From Isoetes taiwanensis (Eukaryota; Streptophyta; Lycopodiopsida; Isoetales; Isoetaceae), in NCBI GenBank assembly GCA_021234155.1, contig JAJEKV010000079.1, positions 3,198,261 through 3,262,260 on the forward strand: a DNA stretch of 64,000 bases, read 5' to 3'. Both the position numbers and the translations under genes were made by a program. The notes beneath the pieces are model-generated. The model saw only the letters and a list, made by a program, of their open reading frames with translations, was not told the DNA's origin and searched no databases. Shown piece after piece: positions 47,973-56,701 of this stretch (position 1 is its first letter; each line of letters opens with the position of its first letter).

Positions 47973-48039
47973 CGGGCGCCGCTTGCTTTTCGTCGACCCC
48001 CAGCCGCGGTGGGAGTGCGTAAAATGCAGCCGGCGCCCG
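47973..48039 (+). repeat. 67-nt hairpin 2, copy 3 leader
   Basis: Same arms and the same 67-nt length as hairpin 1, with different loop sequence. It lies 294 bp upstream of the likely ORF1 start. Confidence 0.75.
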
Positions 48040-48332
48040 ATCGTATGCCCCGCGTATTTCCGCCGTACTTATTTTATAATAACAAAATTTAAAAAGATAA
48101 TAGGAAAAATTTTAAAATTTTAAAAGTTAACTGGCCGTTAAAGTTTCTTTTTGTTGTTTTGTTTTCGCCTTGTCCTCAGCGCCTTCGCCCGCCGGAACCG
48201 ACGCCCGCCATCGCCATCAGACCTGACCCTGCTTTCTCGCCCTTGTTCCTCACTAACCCTAACGCCCTCATTTCCGTTTTCCTAGCTGCAAGCGCCTTAC
48301 CGCTTGTCCTCTTAGACCTTGGTGCTACCGCC

Positions 48333-49595
48333 ATGGCCAACATCAAGAGCGCTCCGGATCCCTCTACCCTCACCATAGCCGAGATCTATGCCTTGATCGC
48401 CCGGCACATGGCTACTGACCCGACTTTCATCGACATACTCCTGGACGAGTTGGTGAACTGGTTCGAGAACAATGATAGAATCCCATACCCCATCTACCAC
48501 TTCTCCGAGCCGTTTCTGATCCGATTGGACCTTCGCCAGCTCCCTTACACCGTGGCCGAGCAACCTGACTTGGTCATGATGCTGATTAAGTTCTACCCTC
48601 CCGAATGTGAAGGCCACACTGAAGAGGAGGACATACGAAAGGAGGCCGACAATATAAGGAACTTGGCCAGGGAGGATGATAGAAGGGAGATAGAGCGAGC
48701 TGATACGGCGGCTCGAGGAAGGGAGTACCGGTACTTGGAAGATGGGGTTGCCGTCATAGATGGCAGGGCAATTGAGATTCCCCCGTACCAATGGCATGAA
48801 GCTTCCCAGAGCTTCATGTGGGGAGCCCCGATTCCCGATATCAGTCTGGATTATTTAACGACAATCCAGATTGATATGGCCCAGCGGCCCAACCGGTACC
48901 ACGCTGAACTTCTTCGCCGCAGTGTAGCTGAACATTTTGCTCAGGTTGAGGAAGACCTTAGGAGAGCCCGGGAGCACCGGGAAGAGCAGGAGAGGATCGA
49001 ACGGGAGAAACAGGAGAAGGCTCGGCAAGACCAGCCAAACCCGCACGGGGAAGGGGCATCTGGGAGTGGGCAGGACCCAATCCCAACGGGGCATGTGACC
49101 GTTAAGCACAGGAGGAAGGCCGTAGCCCGGAAGTCCGGCAGCCAATACAAGGAGAAGCTAAAGACTGTCGGCGCTTTTGGCAAGAATGCGAGCTCCAGTC
49201 GGAGGCAGCAGCGGGTAGATGCGTCCCGACCAGCTGTTGGGGCCAAGACGGTACCTGCAACGAGGGGGCCGCCTCCCAACCCTGCTCCACAGAGGAAGCC
49301 CCACCGATATAGACCCGGTACCGTGGCCTTACGGGAGATCCGCAAGTTCCAGAAGTCAACCCAACTTCTGATACGGAAGCTCCCCTTCCAGAGGTTGGTC
49401 CGGGAGATTGCACAGGAGTTCAAGACCGACGTCCGCTTCCAGACATTTGCTATTTTGGCGCTTCAAGAGGCTGCGGAAGCCTATCTAGTGGCGCTTTTCG
49501 GTGACGCCAACCTTTGCGCGATCCACGCAAAGAGGGTTACCATCATGCCTAAGGATTTAGCCCTGGCCCGCAGGATTCGGGGGGAGCATCCTTAG
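48333..49595 (+). CDS. ORF1: element-encoded protein with C-terminal histone H3 (H3.3-like)
   Basis: The start at 48,333 has a good context (CGCCATGGCC) and gives 420 residues; an upstream in-frame ATG at 48,159 would add 58. Residues about 1-110 are helical and unrecognised ([16 protein letters not shown]). About 200-240 is a charged coiled coil ([16 protein letters not shown]). Residues 323-420 (49,299-49,592) are a histone H3 fold with no gaps: [52 protein letters not shown] and [16 protein letters not shown]. Compared by eye with plant H3.3, about 84 of 98 positions agree, including Tyr41 and Leu90 and loop 1 length. Upstream lie tail-like remnants AVARKSG and VPATRG. It is the first ORF after the primer-binding site, ahead of gag. 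Confidence 0.93.
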   Translation: MANIKSAPDPSTLTIAEIYALIARHMATDPTFIDILLDELVNWFENNDRIPYPIYHFSEPFLIRLDLRQLPYTVAEQPDLVMMLIKFYPPECEGHTEEEDIRKEADNIRNLAREDDRREIERADTAARGREYRYLEDGVAVIDGRAIEIPPYQWHEASQSFMWGAPIPDISLDYLTTIQIDMAQRPNRYHAELLRRSVAEHFAQVEEDLRRAREHREEQERIEREKQEKARQDQPNPHGEGASGSGQDPIPTGHVTVKHRRKAVARKSGSQYKEKLKTVGAFGKNASSSRRQQRVDASRPAVGAKTVPATRGPPPNPAPQRKPHRYRPGTVALREIRKFQKSTQLLIRKLPFQRLVREIAQEFKTDVRFQTFAILALQEAAEAYLVALFGDANLCAIHAKRVTIMPKDLALARRIRGEHP

Positions 49596-49712
49596 CATCT
49601 TTTGCTGAGTTTCCCACATTGTAAATTTTTTTTTTTTTTGGATTAAATAAAAATTTCTCGTTTTATATTAAGATTTTTTTTTTATCTATTTTTATTTTGT
49701 GTTAAATACGAA

Positions 49713-49728
49713 AATGCTGACGTCAGCA
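49713..49728 (+). promoter_or_regulatory. 16-bp palindrome with TGACGTCA, upstream of ORF2
   Basis: ATGCTGACGTCAGCAT is a perfect palindrome centred on the bZIP-type site TGACGTCA. AATAAAAGGG follows directly, and the ORF2 start is about 85 bp downstream. This may be an internal promoter; that is inference. Confidence 0.45.
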
Positions 49729-49811
49729 TAATAAAAGGGATGGAACGGATTTTCAAAGTTTCATTTCAGTTATCACATCTGTTTTCTTGCTTCCTCCTCA
49801 CTTCTAGCGCT

Positions 49812-51212
49812 ATGGCCGCCACCGACTTGCTTGCATGGTACGAAGACGGAGAACACTGGGATCCGCAAGTGCCCTTCGATCTCTTGCGCCCCTTGCTATG
49901 CCAGCGTCTAGACCTCATCACCAATATGCAGCGGCACCCAGATTATGCTGGGTTCTTAGATTTTTACATGGAGGAGATGCTTCCTTTGTGTATCCCTCTT
50001 GGGGATCCTTCCCAGTTATACCTAGAGCGGGACGTAGTCAGAGATATGTTAGGGGGCGACACCCATGCGTATGATGTGCTGAAAGGGACGCTCAGATGGG
50101 GCAAACACTTGCCCGTTGTGCAGCATCAGGGGAAACAACATCTTGAAGTCGCCTTTGCCTTGGCCATCCTCATGGACCAATATGTTGAAGATGAAACTTT
50201 GCCTGTAGAGAAAGGAAAACTCCCTGAATCTCCCGATGAGGGAGAAGATGAGCACATAGGTATGGGCGACTTCGCCCGTTGGAAGCAGTTAGCGGAGGAG
50301 ATGCCACCACGTCGGGAGCAAGCTGCACGCTTGTCAGGGCTGGATGCCCTTCCAGTTATTTATCACCAAGGGCAAGAATATCTTCTCTTGGATGATATTA
50401 TCTGAACTTATCACATGGTGGCCGGATTTAAGCGCCGGCGTAAGGACCATGTCCTTTATGAGCTAGCGGAGTATTGCATGGACGATTTCATCGACTTCGC
50501 TCCTATTGAGCTTCCCCCGGAGGTGCAGCAGCTACTCCAGTTCCGCCAGGACACCATAGAGCCGGCCGAGACTTTGCTACGGCTTAGGGACCTGGTGATG
50601 CAGGAACCGGCCTCTCAGCCCTCACTGGATGCCTTCACGGCTATGGGACCTCATGTACCAAACATCAACATGGTTGAGGTTCCTTCCGATTCGGAGGAGG
50701 AAGGAGAGGATCTATACCATAATCCTGCTCATTTGAAGGAAGAGCAGCAGGAACTTAAGGAAGAAGAGGTCCCTATGGATCTAGATAAGGAGGTGGCCAC
50801 GTTAGAGACCCCGCAAGGGAAGGTATTGGGCAACCACCTTACCCGTTTCTTTCTATCAGCCTTTCGACAGGGGCAAGTCCTTTTTGTATCCCGAGATTTA
50901 GGGCCGGAGGCTGAAGCTTCATGGTGGACACTCCGTGCTCTCTCCACATTAGCCGGGCACAAGAAGCTTCCCTATCGTACGTTTACATATGTACTCGTAC
51001 GATGGGATCTTGCCTTGACGGCCTTGGGGCAAGACATTGCACCCTGGATGAGCATGAAGCTCCTTACAGCATCCCCATTGGCTGTTGCCTATCCGCCAGA
51101 GGTTGCATCCATTGCGGCTGCTACAGTAGACCCCGGGGTGGCTCTGCTACGACACCGACCACCGCCACCACCTCCTAGGTCTACAAATGAAGAGGGAGGG
51201 CCTAGTTCTTAA
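49812..51212 (+). CDS. ORF2: conserved element protein of unknown function, one in-frame TGA
   Basis: The start at 49,812 (GCTATGGCCGCC) agrees with the ORF2 starts of copies 1 and 2; an upstream in-frame ATG lies at 49,740. The frame is open except for a TGA at 50,403-50,405, after which the same frame resumes. The N-terminal half contains LLAWYEDGEHWDPQ and ends in GQEYLLLDDII. The second half has DDFIDFAPIELPPEV, an acidic stretch (PSDSEEEGEDLYHN), and a Pro-rich end. In copy 2 the block matching EYLLLDDI is followed by coding sequence without a stop there, so the TGA is probably a lesion; readthrough is the alternative. No known domain is recognised. Confidence 0.65.
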
Positions 51213-51478
51213 ATAATAGTATTACGCATTTTTGTATTGCGTATGATTGTAGAATTTTGGTTTGGCAAATCCTTCCGCCATTTTATAATATGATACACCC
51301 CTTTTCTGATCGATTGTGCTTATTGTATTGAGGAATATAATTAAAAATTGTTCTTTTCCATGACGTGTTCTTCTCATTATTGGAGTTTAGAGTATAATGG
51401 AATTACACAACGCTCTATATTCATTTCCATTGTCTTGCAGAAGAGACCCTTTGGGAATATGAGGAGAGGATTGCAGAC

Positions 51479-51898
51479 ATGATCAGGAGGGATGATCCAA
51501 AGCCACCCGACCAGGACTACGGCCAAAGATATAGGGAATATCCAGAATGGGACGAAGGGTATGAGATGGAACCCCCGCCACCAGGAGAACCCTATGACCC
51601 AGCAAAAGGGATGGAAATAGTTAATATCCTCAGGGACAGAGCTTTCGAGGACCTGAAGCAGACTCTGTGCTGTACATGGGACTATTGGAGCATGTCCAGG
51701 CACGAAGCTTTCGAAGACGCCAACGACCACCTGTGGCAACTCTTCTATGCTTTAAGGAGGCTTTTCAATCTCCTTATCATTAGCCCAACGTGGGAATACC
51801 AACCAGTCATTGTCCAGGCCTGGGCACGCTACAAGCTCGTTAGGGCTGTGCGTGAGAGTGTTCGCTACTCGATCCTGTACCCCTTTGCGAACCCCTAG
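51479..51898 (+). CDS. ORF3 of copy 3, unrecognised
   Basis: 139 codons: an acidic, Pro-rich start (PEWDEGYEMEPPPPGEP) then an aromatic-rich helical part (TLCCTWDYWSMSRHEAF, ALRRLFNLLIISPTWEYQ). It sits between ORF2 and gag. Copies 1 and 2 have only about 200 bp in the matching interval, so it is specific to this subfamily or gained locally. Whether it is its own protein or an exon joined to gag is not visible. Confidence 0.4.
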   Translation: MIRRDDPKPPDQDYGQRYREYPEWDEGYEMEPPPPGEPYDPAKGMEIVNILRDRAFEDLKQTLCCTWDYWSMSRHEAFEDANDHLWQLFYALRRLFNLLIISPTWEYQPVIVQAWARYKLVRAVRESVRYSILYPFANP

Positions 51899-52179
51899 GC
51901 CTGATCTCTCTAGTTATGTTTTTCTTGTTATGCTATGTGCGAGTGGAACTTTGAAATTTCCAGTGTATCATATCTGTTTTTGTACCAACTTGTGTAACTA
52001 TTAACTTGTGTGGCTATCAACTTGTTTTGTACTCAACTTAAATGAAATGGAATGACCGTCCCTGTTACCTATAATAAGCATTTCTTGTCACTATCAGGAA
52101 TGACATCCTAATCACATTTTATGTTCCTGTAATTCTGCTTACAATTTTTATACTCGATATAGACGGTGCCCGCAATGCT

Positions 52180-52880
52180 GCCTGGCAGACGCCTTCAAAT
52201 GCCAGTAGGCTGACACCTGAACAAGAACTGATGTTAATGAAAAGACAGCTAGGCGAGTTACAGGCTTATGTATTGCATGCCAACCCACCACAACATACAC
52301 AGGAAGACGGACCGGAGTTACCTCCGCCACCGCCAAGTCCACCAGCACAACAGCCATCTCCACCTGGAACCAGTCCTGTATCTGCACAGAGGGGACCTCG
52401 TTCTAAACGCCGTCAGAGTTCCTCTAGGGATAGCGTCACCTCCTCACCCTCAACCACTTCTGTGTCTTCTGAGTCATCGGTATCAGCTGGTGACCATGCA
52501 AAGCGCCGGGATAAGGAATACCGTAAGACGGTTGATACAGCCATAACTAGTATATGGAAGAATAGGAAACTGGCCCAGTTTGATGGGAAATCCAGAGGCG
52601 GACTCAATGCAGAGTCCTGGTTGGACGAAATGAAGGAGTTCGAGAAGTCCTATGGCATGACGGAAAAGGATACAGGAAATGTTGCCACAACAAATCTTAC
52701 AGGAGCTGCCCGTATTTGGTGGAAGGAGAGCCAAGCATCTGGATAGAAGCAGATGCAAGTTCAAGAAGTTTGCTAAAGCTTTTAAGTCACATTATGTGCC
52801 TCGTGCGCACAAATGCCAGCAAATTCAGACCTTTTACAAGTTAGAGCAGAAGGGCATGACGGTGACGTCATCAGCTCTTT
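52180..52880 (+). pseudogene. Gag, copy 3, truncated by internal deletion
   Basis: LTPEQELMLMKRQLGELQ is followed by a Pro/Ser-rich section. The capsid region then has ITSIWKNRKLAQFDGKSRGG, AESWLDEMKEFEKSYGM and LTGAARIWWKES (the WW capsid motif of Ty3/gypsy gag). A stop or shift follows at 52,746, and FAKAFKSHYVPRAHKC continues in the next frame. The nucleocapsid with its zinc knuckle is absent: the sequence passes directly into the end of RT near 52,870. Confidence 0.75.
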
Positions 52881-53500
52881 GCCAAGTTCTCCAAGTGCAA
52901 GTTTGCCACTCCGAAGGTTGATTATTTGGGCCATGTCATTTCGGCAGAGGGAATTGCTACAGATCCAGCAAAAATAGAGGCCGTAAGGGAATGGCCTATT
53001 CCAGGAAATGTTTCCGAGGTACGAAGTTTCTTAGGATTAGCAGGATATTATCGGAAATTTGTAAAGGACTTTGCAAAGATTGCAGCACCTCTTACAAATC
53101 TTACAAAGCATGAGAAGGTGAAGGATTGGATGGAACACTGGAAAGCAAAGGTTCAGGGAAGTTTCCAGCAACTTAAGGATGCCTTAACGTCAGCACCAGT
53201 TCTCACATTGCCCGATCCTGAGAAGGATAAACTAGTGGCAACGGATGCCAGTAAGATTGCCACCGGTGCAGTCCTAATGCAGGAGGGGAGGGTTATTGCC
53301 TATGATTCAAAGAAAATGAACGAGACAGAGCAGCGATACCCTATCCATGACCAGGAATTGTTAGCCGTTGTCCGTGCCCTGCGGATATGGAGACACTACC
53401 TTCTTGGTAGAAGATTCCAGTTGGATACGGATCATCAAAGCCTCCGTTATTATCCACCCAGCCAAATCTCAATCTCAGTCAGAGAAGATGGATGGAATTC
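52881..53500 (+). pseudogene. RT C-terminus and RNase H, copy 3
   Basis: It begins inside RT at [20 protein letters not shown], just after where the YxDD box would be. The RT thumb ([20 protein letters not shown]) and RNase H follow. RNase H has three acidic catalytic sites visible: [17 protein letters not shown] and [10 protein letters not shown] one-base shift near 53,450 breaks it, and the next frame carries on with [14 protein letters not shown]. Protease and RT fingers and palm have been deleted. Confidence 0.8.
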
Positions 53501-55144
53501 CTGGAGGAATGTGATTTTGAAATTATGTATAAACCTGGCAAGCACAATGTGGTTGCGGATGCGTTGTCACGCCATCCCTTGGTTATCCGAACCCATTGTA
53601 ATGCCATTTCTACACTCACTAGTGAGTTTGGAAAACAGATAGAACGCACTTTGGCCACGGATCCCGAGTTATGTGAAGTTTGGGATAGCTTGGCTAAGGA
53701 AGCTCGAACAGATAATGAACGTGAAGCTTTCTGTTCGTATAAGAAAGAAGGCAACTTGTTATATTACAAGGATAGGTTGTGTGTACCTGAGACTTCAGGA
53801 GTACATAAGCTCATTCTCCATGATACACACAATAGCCCTATAGCTGGACACGCAGGTTTTATGAAGACCTACTTTAAGATTCGGTCCAGCTATTTCTGGC
53901 CTTCTATGAAAAAGGACATTGCCAGGTACATTAAGCAATGTCAGGTGTGTCAGCAAACGAAAGCTGAGCAGTTAAGGATTCCAGGCGAGTTGCAACCTCT
54001 GGATGTGCCCAACGCCAAGTGGGAAGTCATAACCATGGATTTCATTGTGGGCCTTTCACGTACTCTCCGTGGATATGATGCGTTAATGGTAGTGGTCGAC
54101 AAATTGTCCAAAATGGCTCATTTCTTGCCATGTCGGACCACGGATACAACTTTTGACACTGCTCTGCTATTTGCGAAGGAGATCTTCAGATTACACGGGA
54201 TGCCACGGGTTATTATTTCCGACAGGGATCCCAAATTTATAAGTGCATTCTGGAAAGATTTCTTTACCACCATCCAAACCAAGCTTGCTATGAGTACGGC
54301 ATATCATCCTCAAACAGATGGTCAGACAGAACGTACCAATCGCATTATAGAGGATATGCTACGAAGTTATGTCTGGAGTAAGCAATCGCAATGGGCAGAC
54401 TATATTTATCTGGTCGAGTTTGCCTACAACAGCATGAAACAGGAATCTTCCAGAATGTCTCCCTTCATGATAAACTATGGTTATCAATGTCTTACTCCAG
54501 ATACATGGCATAACCCCGTCTCCAAAGTGGAGGTTTCTCAACAACTCCTCCTGGAGATGCAAGCTCTAGTCGAAGAAGTTCGTGGTTACTTGTTAGCTGC
54601 ACGCAGTCGTCAGAAAAGTATAGCCGATAAGCACAGAACCCCACGCCTTTTCCAGGTGGGTGAATCAGTTTGGCTTAAGATTAAAGTAAAACAAGCCAAG
54701 CTTAAGATTGGCAACTGTAAGAAGTTGGCACCCAGATGGGCTGGACCGTTCAAAATTACTGAACGTGTTGGAGAGCAGGCATATCGCTTGGATTTGCCGC
54801 CCTGCTTGAAGATCCACAAGGTCTTTCACGTGAGTCTTCTAAAACAACACACCCCTGATCCAGAGGAGGTTTTGGATACACCAATCCTCCTCGAGATGAC
54901 AGAGAAGCAGCTGGAGATAGTGCCTGAAGCTCTTCTTGATCGAGCTTATAAACAAACCAGAAGGACTCAAATGTTGCAATACTTGGTCAAGTGGAAGCAC
55001 TTACCAGTTGAGGATGCTACTTGGGTGATGAAGATAGACCTTGACAAGCATTATCCGGACTTCATGCGAGAATCTCAAGCCCGCACCATCAACGATGCTA
55101 TCAACCACGCACTCGGCGGTAAGCTTGGAAGCTATGCATCGTAA
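53492..55144 (+). CDS. Integrase with zinc finger, DDE core and chromodomain, copy 3
   Basis: 550 open codons. They start in the RNase H tail ([15 protein letters not shown]), then the HHCC finger ([13 protein letters not shown] and CQVCQQTK). The core has catalytic Asp in MDFIVGL, Asp in ISDRDPKF and Glu in [10 protein letters not shown]. The GPY/F module is [13 protein letters not shown], and a C-terminal chromodomain at about residues 475-520 reads [18 protein letters not shown]. All key residues are present. This arrangement defines a chromovirus. It is probably translated as part of a Gag-Pol polyprotein whose upstream part is deleted here. Confidence 0.9.
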   Translation: MEFLEECDFEIMYKPGKHNVVADALSRHPLVIRTHCNAISTLTSEFGKQIERTLATDPELCEVWDSLAKEARTDNEREAFCSYKKEGNLLYYKDRLCVPETSGVHKLILHDTHNSPIAGHAGFMKTYFKIRSSYFWPSMKKDIARYIKQCQVCQQTKAEQLRIPGELQPLDVPNAKWEVITMDFIVGLSRTLRGYDALMVVVDKLSKMAHFLPCRTTDTTFDTALLFAKEIFRLHGMPRVIISDRDPKFISAFWKDFFTTIQTKLAMSTAYHPQTDGQTERTNRIIEDMLRSYVWSKQSQWADYIYLVEFAYNSMKQESSRMSPFMINYGYQCLTPDTWHNPVSKVEVSQQLLLEMQALVEEVRGYLLAARSRQKSIADKHRTPRLFQVGESVWLKIKVKQAKLKIGNCKKLAPRWAGPFKITERVGEQAYRLDLPPCLKIHKVFHVSLLKQHTPDPEEVLDTPILLEMTEKQLEIVPEALLDRAYKQTRRTQMLQYLVKWKHLPVEDATWVMKIDLDKHYPDFMRESQARTINDAINHALGGKLGSYAS

Positions 55145-55277
55145 ATAATAAGTTACCGATGATGAGATCACCTTGTGTTCTCTAGGACGTGGTGTACTGC
55201 CAATCTTGACCTGACCACGACTTGCTTGGAGAGCATATAGTAATAGACCGCATTCATCTCGGCGATAACGGGAATTT

Positions 55278-55820
55278 TGTTAGAATCAGAGCTTGGGATT
55301 CGAACCCAAGTATGCCAAGACTCTGTCTCCTTCAAACCCCTCCCGCACCTATATTTGCATACACGCACCTGTATCTGCACTCAGCCACACATTTTCTATG
55401 ACAATCAGTCATATATATATGTTCTCATCAACCTGGATATATCCACTTGTCAAATCGTGCATGCCCTTCATATAGAAAGTTTTTCAACTTGCCTAAATAA
55501 TAGGATGCCCTGCTGTCCTTATCTTCCAAATTGCCGTTGACTTTGACCCGTTGACCGGATCAACCCAAAACCCTAAGTGGCGGGTGGGGGTGTCGTGTGT
55601 TTCTAGCGAGCCCAAAGAACACCCGGGTAGGGTGTGCTCGCCACCTTTGACTTTGACTTTGACTTTGACTTTGACTTTGACCCTCGCCCTTTGCTTCTCA
55701 TAGGTCTCCCCATTCAACCGCTTAACTTTGAATAACATGACACCATTTAACAACTCTAATCCGCCCTTGCTTCTCATAGATTAGAATATCACATGACACA
55801 TAATTTTATCATTTCCAACA
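55278..55820 (-). repeat. Copia 3' LTR
   Basis: 543 bp on the minus strand, from TGTTGGAAATGA (55,820) to CTGATTCTAACA (55,278), with the inverted ends typical of copia LTRs. It contains a TTTGAC hexamer repeated about six times at 55,645-55,682. Confidence 0.8.
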
Positions 55821-55830
55821 TTCCCCTTCA
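55821..55830 (-). promoter_or_regulatory. Copia polypurine tract
   Basis: The minus strand reads TGAAGGGGAA immediately before the LTR start TGTTGG. Confidence 0.8.
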
Positions 55831-55921
55831 TGTGATATTCCCTGTCATCACATTGTAACAATTTCCTTATTTCACGGAATGCGGATAAAGGTAGAGCCTT
55901 TGTAAGAATATCGCTCTTTGA

Positions 55922-56700
55922 TTAGTCTGTACTAACATAGGTCAAATGCACTTGATTTCTTTTGACCATATCTCTGATAAAATGAACTTCCATTTCAATG
56001 TGTTTTGACCTTTCGTGCAAAACTGGATTTTTTGTCATGGCAATACAACTAGTATTATCACAATAAATGATTGTTGGTCCTCTTTGAGCAAATCCAAATT
56101 CTGCCATAAGCCTTCTTTCCCAAATAAGTTCCTTAGTCAACAGGGCTGCTGAGTTGTACTCAGCTTCAGCACTAGATAAAGCAATGCTGCTTTGCTTCTT
56201 GCACTTCCAAGCAACTGGGGCTCCACCTAATAAAACAACATACCCTGAAGTTGATTTTCGTTTGTCTAAATCTCCTCCCCAATCAGCATCACAATAAGCC
56301 TGCAATTGTAAATTGGTTTCATTAAATACTATACCAAAATGCATTGTACCTTTTAAGTATTTGAGGATCCTTTTTGCTGCAATCCAGTGTCCTTTACCAG
56401 CCCCACGTCATTGTACCTACCGAGAATATTAAGCGCAAATGCAATGTCCGCCTAGTACAATTGGCTACATAGGACAAACAACCAATCAAACTTACAGAAG
56501 GTATTTTCTCCATTTGTTTGCTTTTAAACTTACGTTTTTGGACTCATATCTGCAGAGATTCTGTGACCAGGAACCATAGGAGTATATGCCATATTGCAAT
56601 CTTCCATATGAAATTTCTTCAACATGTTTTGAATATGCCCTTGTTGACTCAAAGCTAATATCTTGTGATTTCTGTCCCTGTAAACATCTATGCCCGGCAG
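55922..56700 (-). pseudogene. Copia RNase H and end of RT
   Basis: The frame 56,344-55,922 is a copia RNase H: LQAYCDADWGGDLDKRKST (catalytic Asp), IALSSAEAEYNSAALLTKE (Glu), IIYCDNTSCIAMTKNPVLHE (Asp) and HIEMEVHFIRDMV. To the right, shifted frames encode KILALSQQGHIQNMLKKF and YTPMVPGHRISAD of the RT C-terminal region. It is truncated at 56,701. Confidence 0.85.
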
Positions 56701-56701
56701 A

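Larger units (their letters stand above)
45961..55277 (+). mobile_element. Copy 3: LTR element with intact histone H3 ORF, 3' end lost
   Basis: The 5' LTR (45,961-47,545) is followed by the primer-binding site, two 67-nt hairpins, ORF1 with histone H3, ORF2, an extra ORF3, gag fused by deletion to the end of RT, RNase H, integrase and chromodomain (to 55,144). No 3' LTR is found; a copia LTR begins at 55,278. Protein order and motifs match copies 1 and 2, but the sequences are much diverged, so it is a separate subfamily. It lacks protease and most of RT and so would depend on another element for replication. Confidence 0.9.
55278..56701 (-). mobile_element. Ty1/copia fragment with 3' LTR
   Basis: Minus-strand order: end of RT and RNase H, polypurine tract, 3' LTR. 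The right side is cut off by the start of copy 2 at 56,702. The left border has AATTT as possible target duplication. It lies against, and probably truncates, copy 3. Confidence 0.8.

Noticed and set aside
48333-49595. The histone H3 could be an ordinary host histone gene beside an LTR
   Set aside because: It is fused to a long N-terminal protein, lies between primer-binding site and gag, and recurs at the same place in copies 1 and 2 of a diverged subfamily.
55278-55330. tRNA-like T-arm (TTGGGTTCGAATCCCAA on the minus strand), possible SINE or tRNA
   Set aside because: It lies at the end of a copia LTR defined by TGTTGG...CTAACA, and no A box, acceptor or anticodon arm is found at the right spacing.
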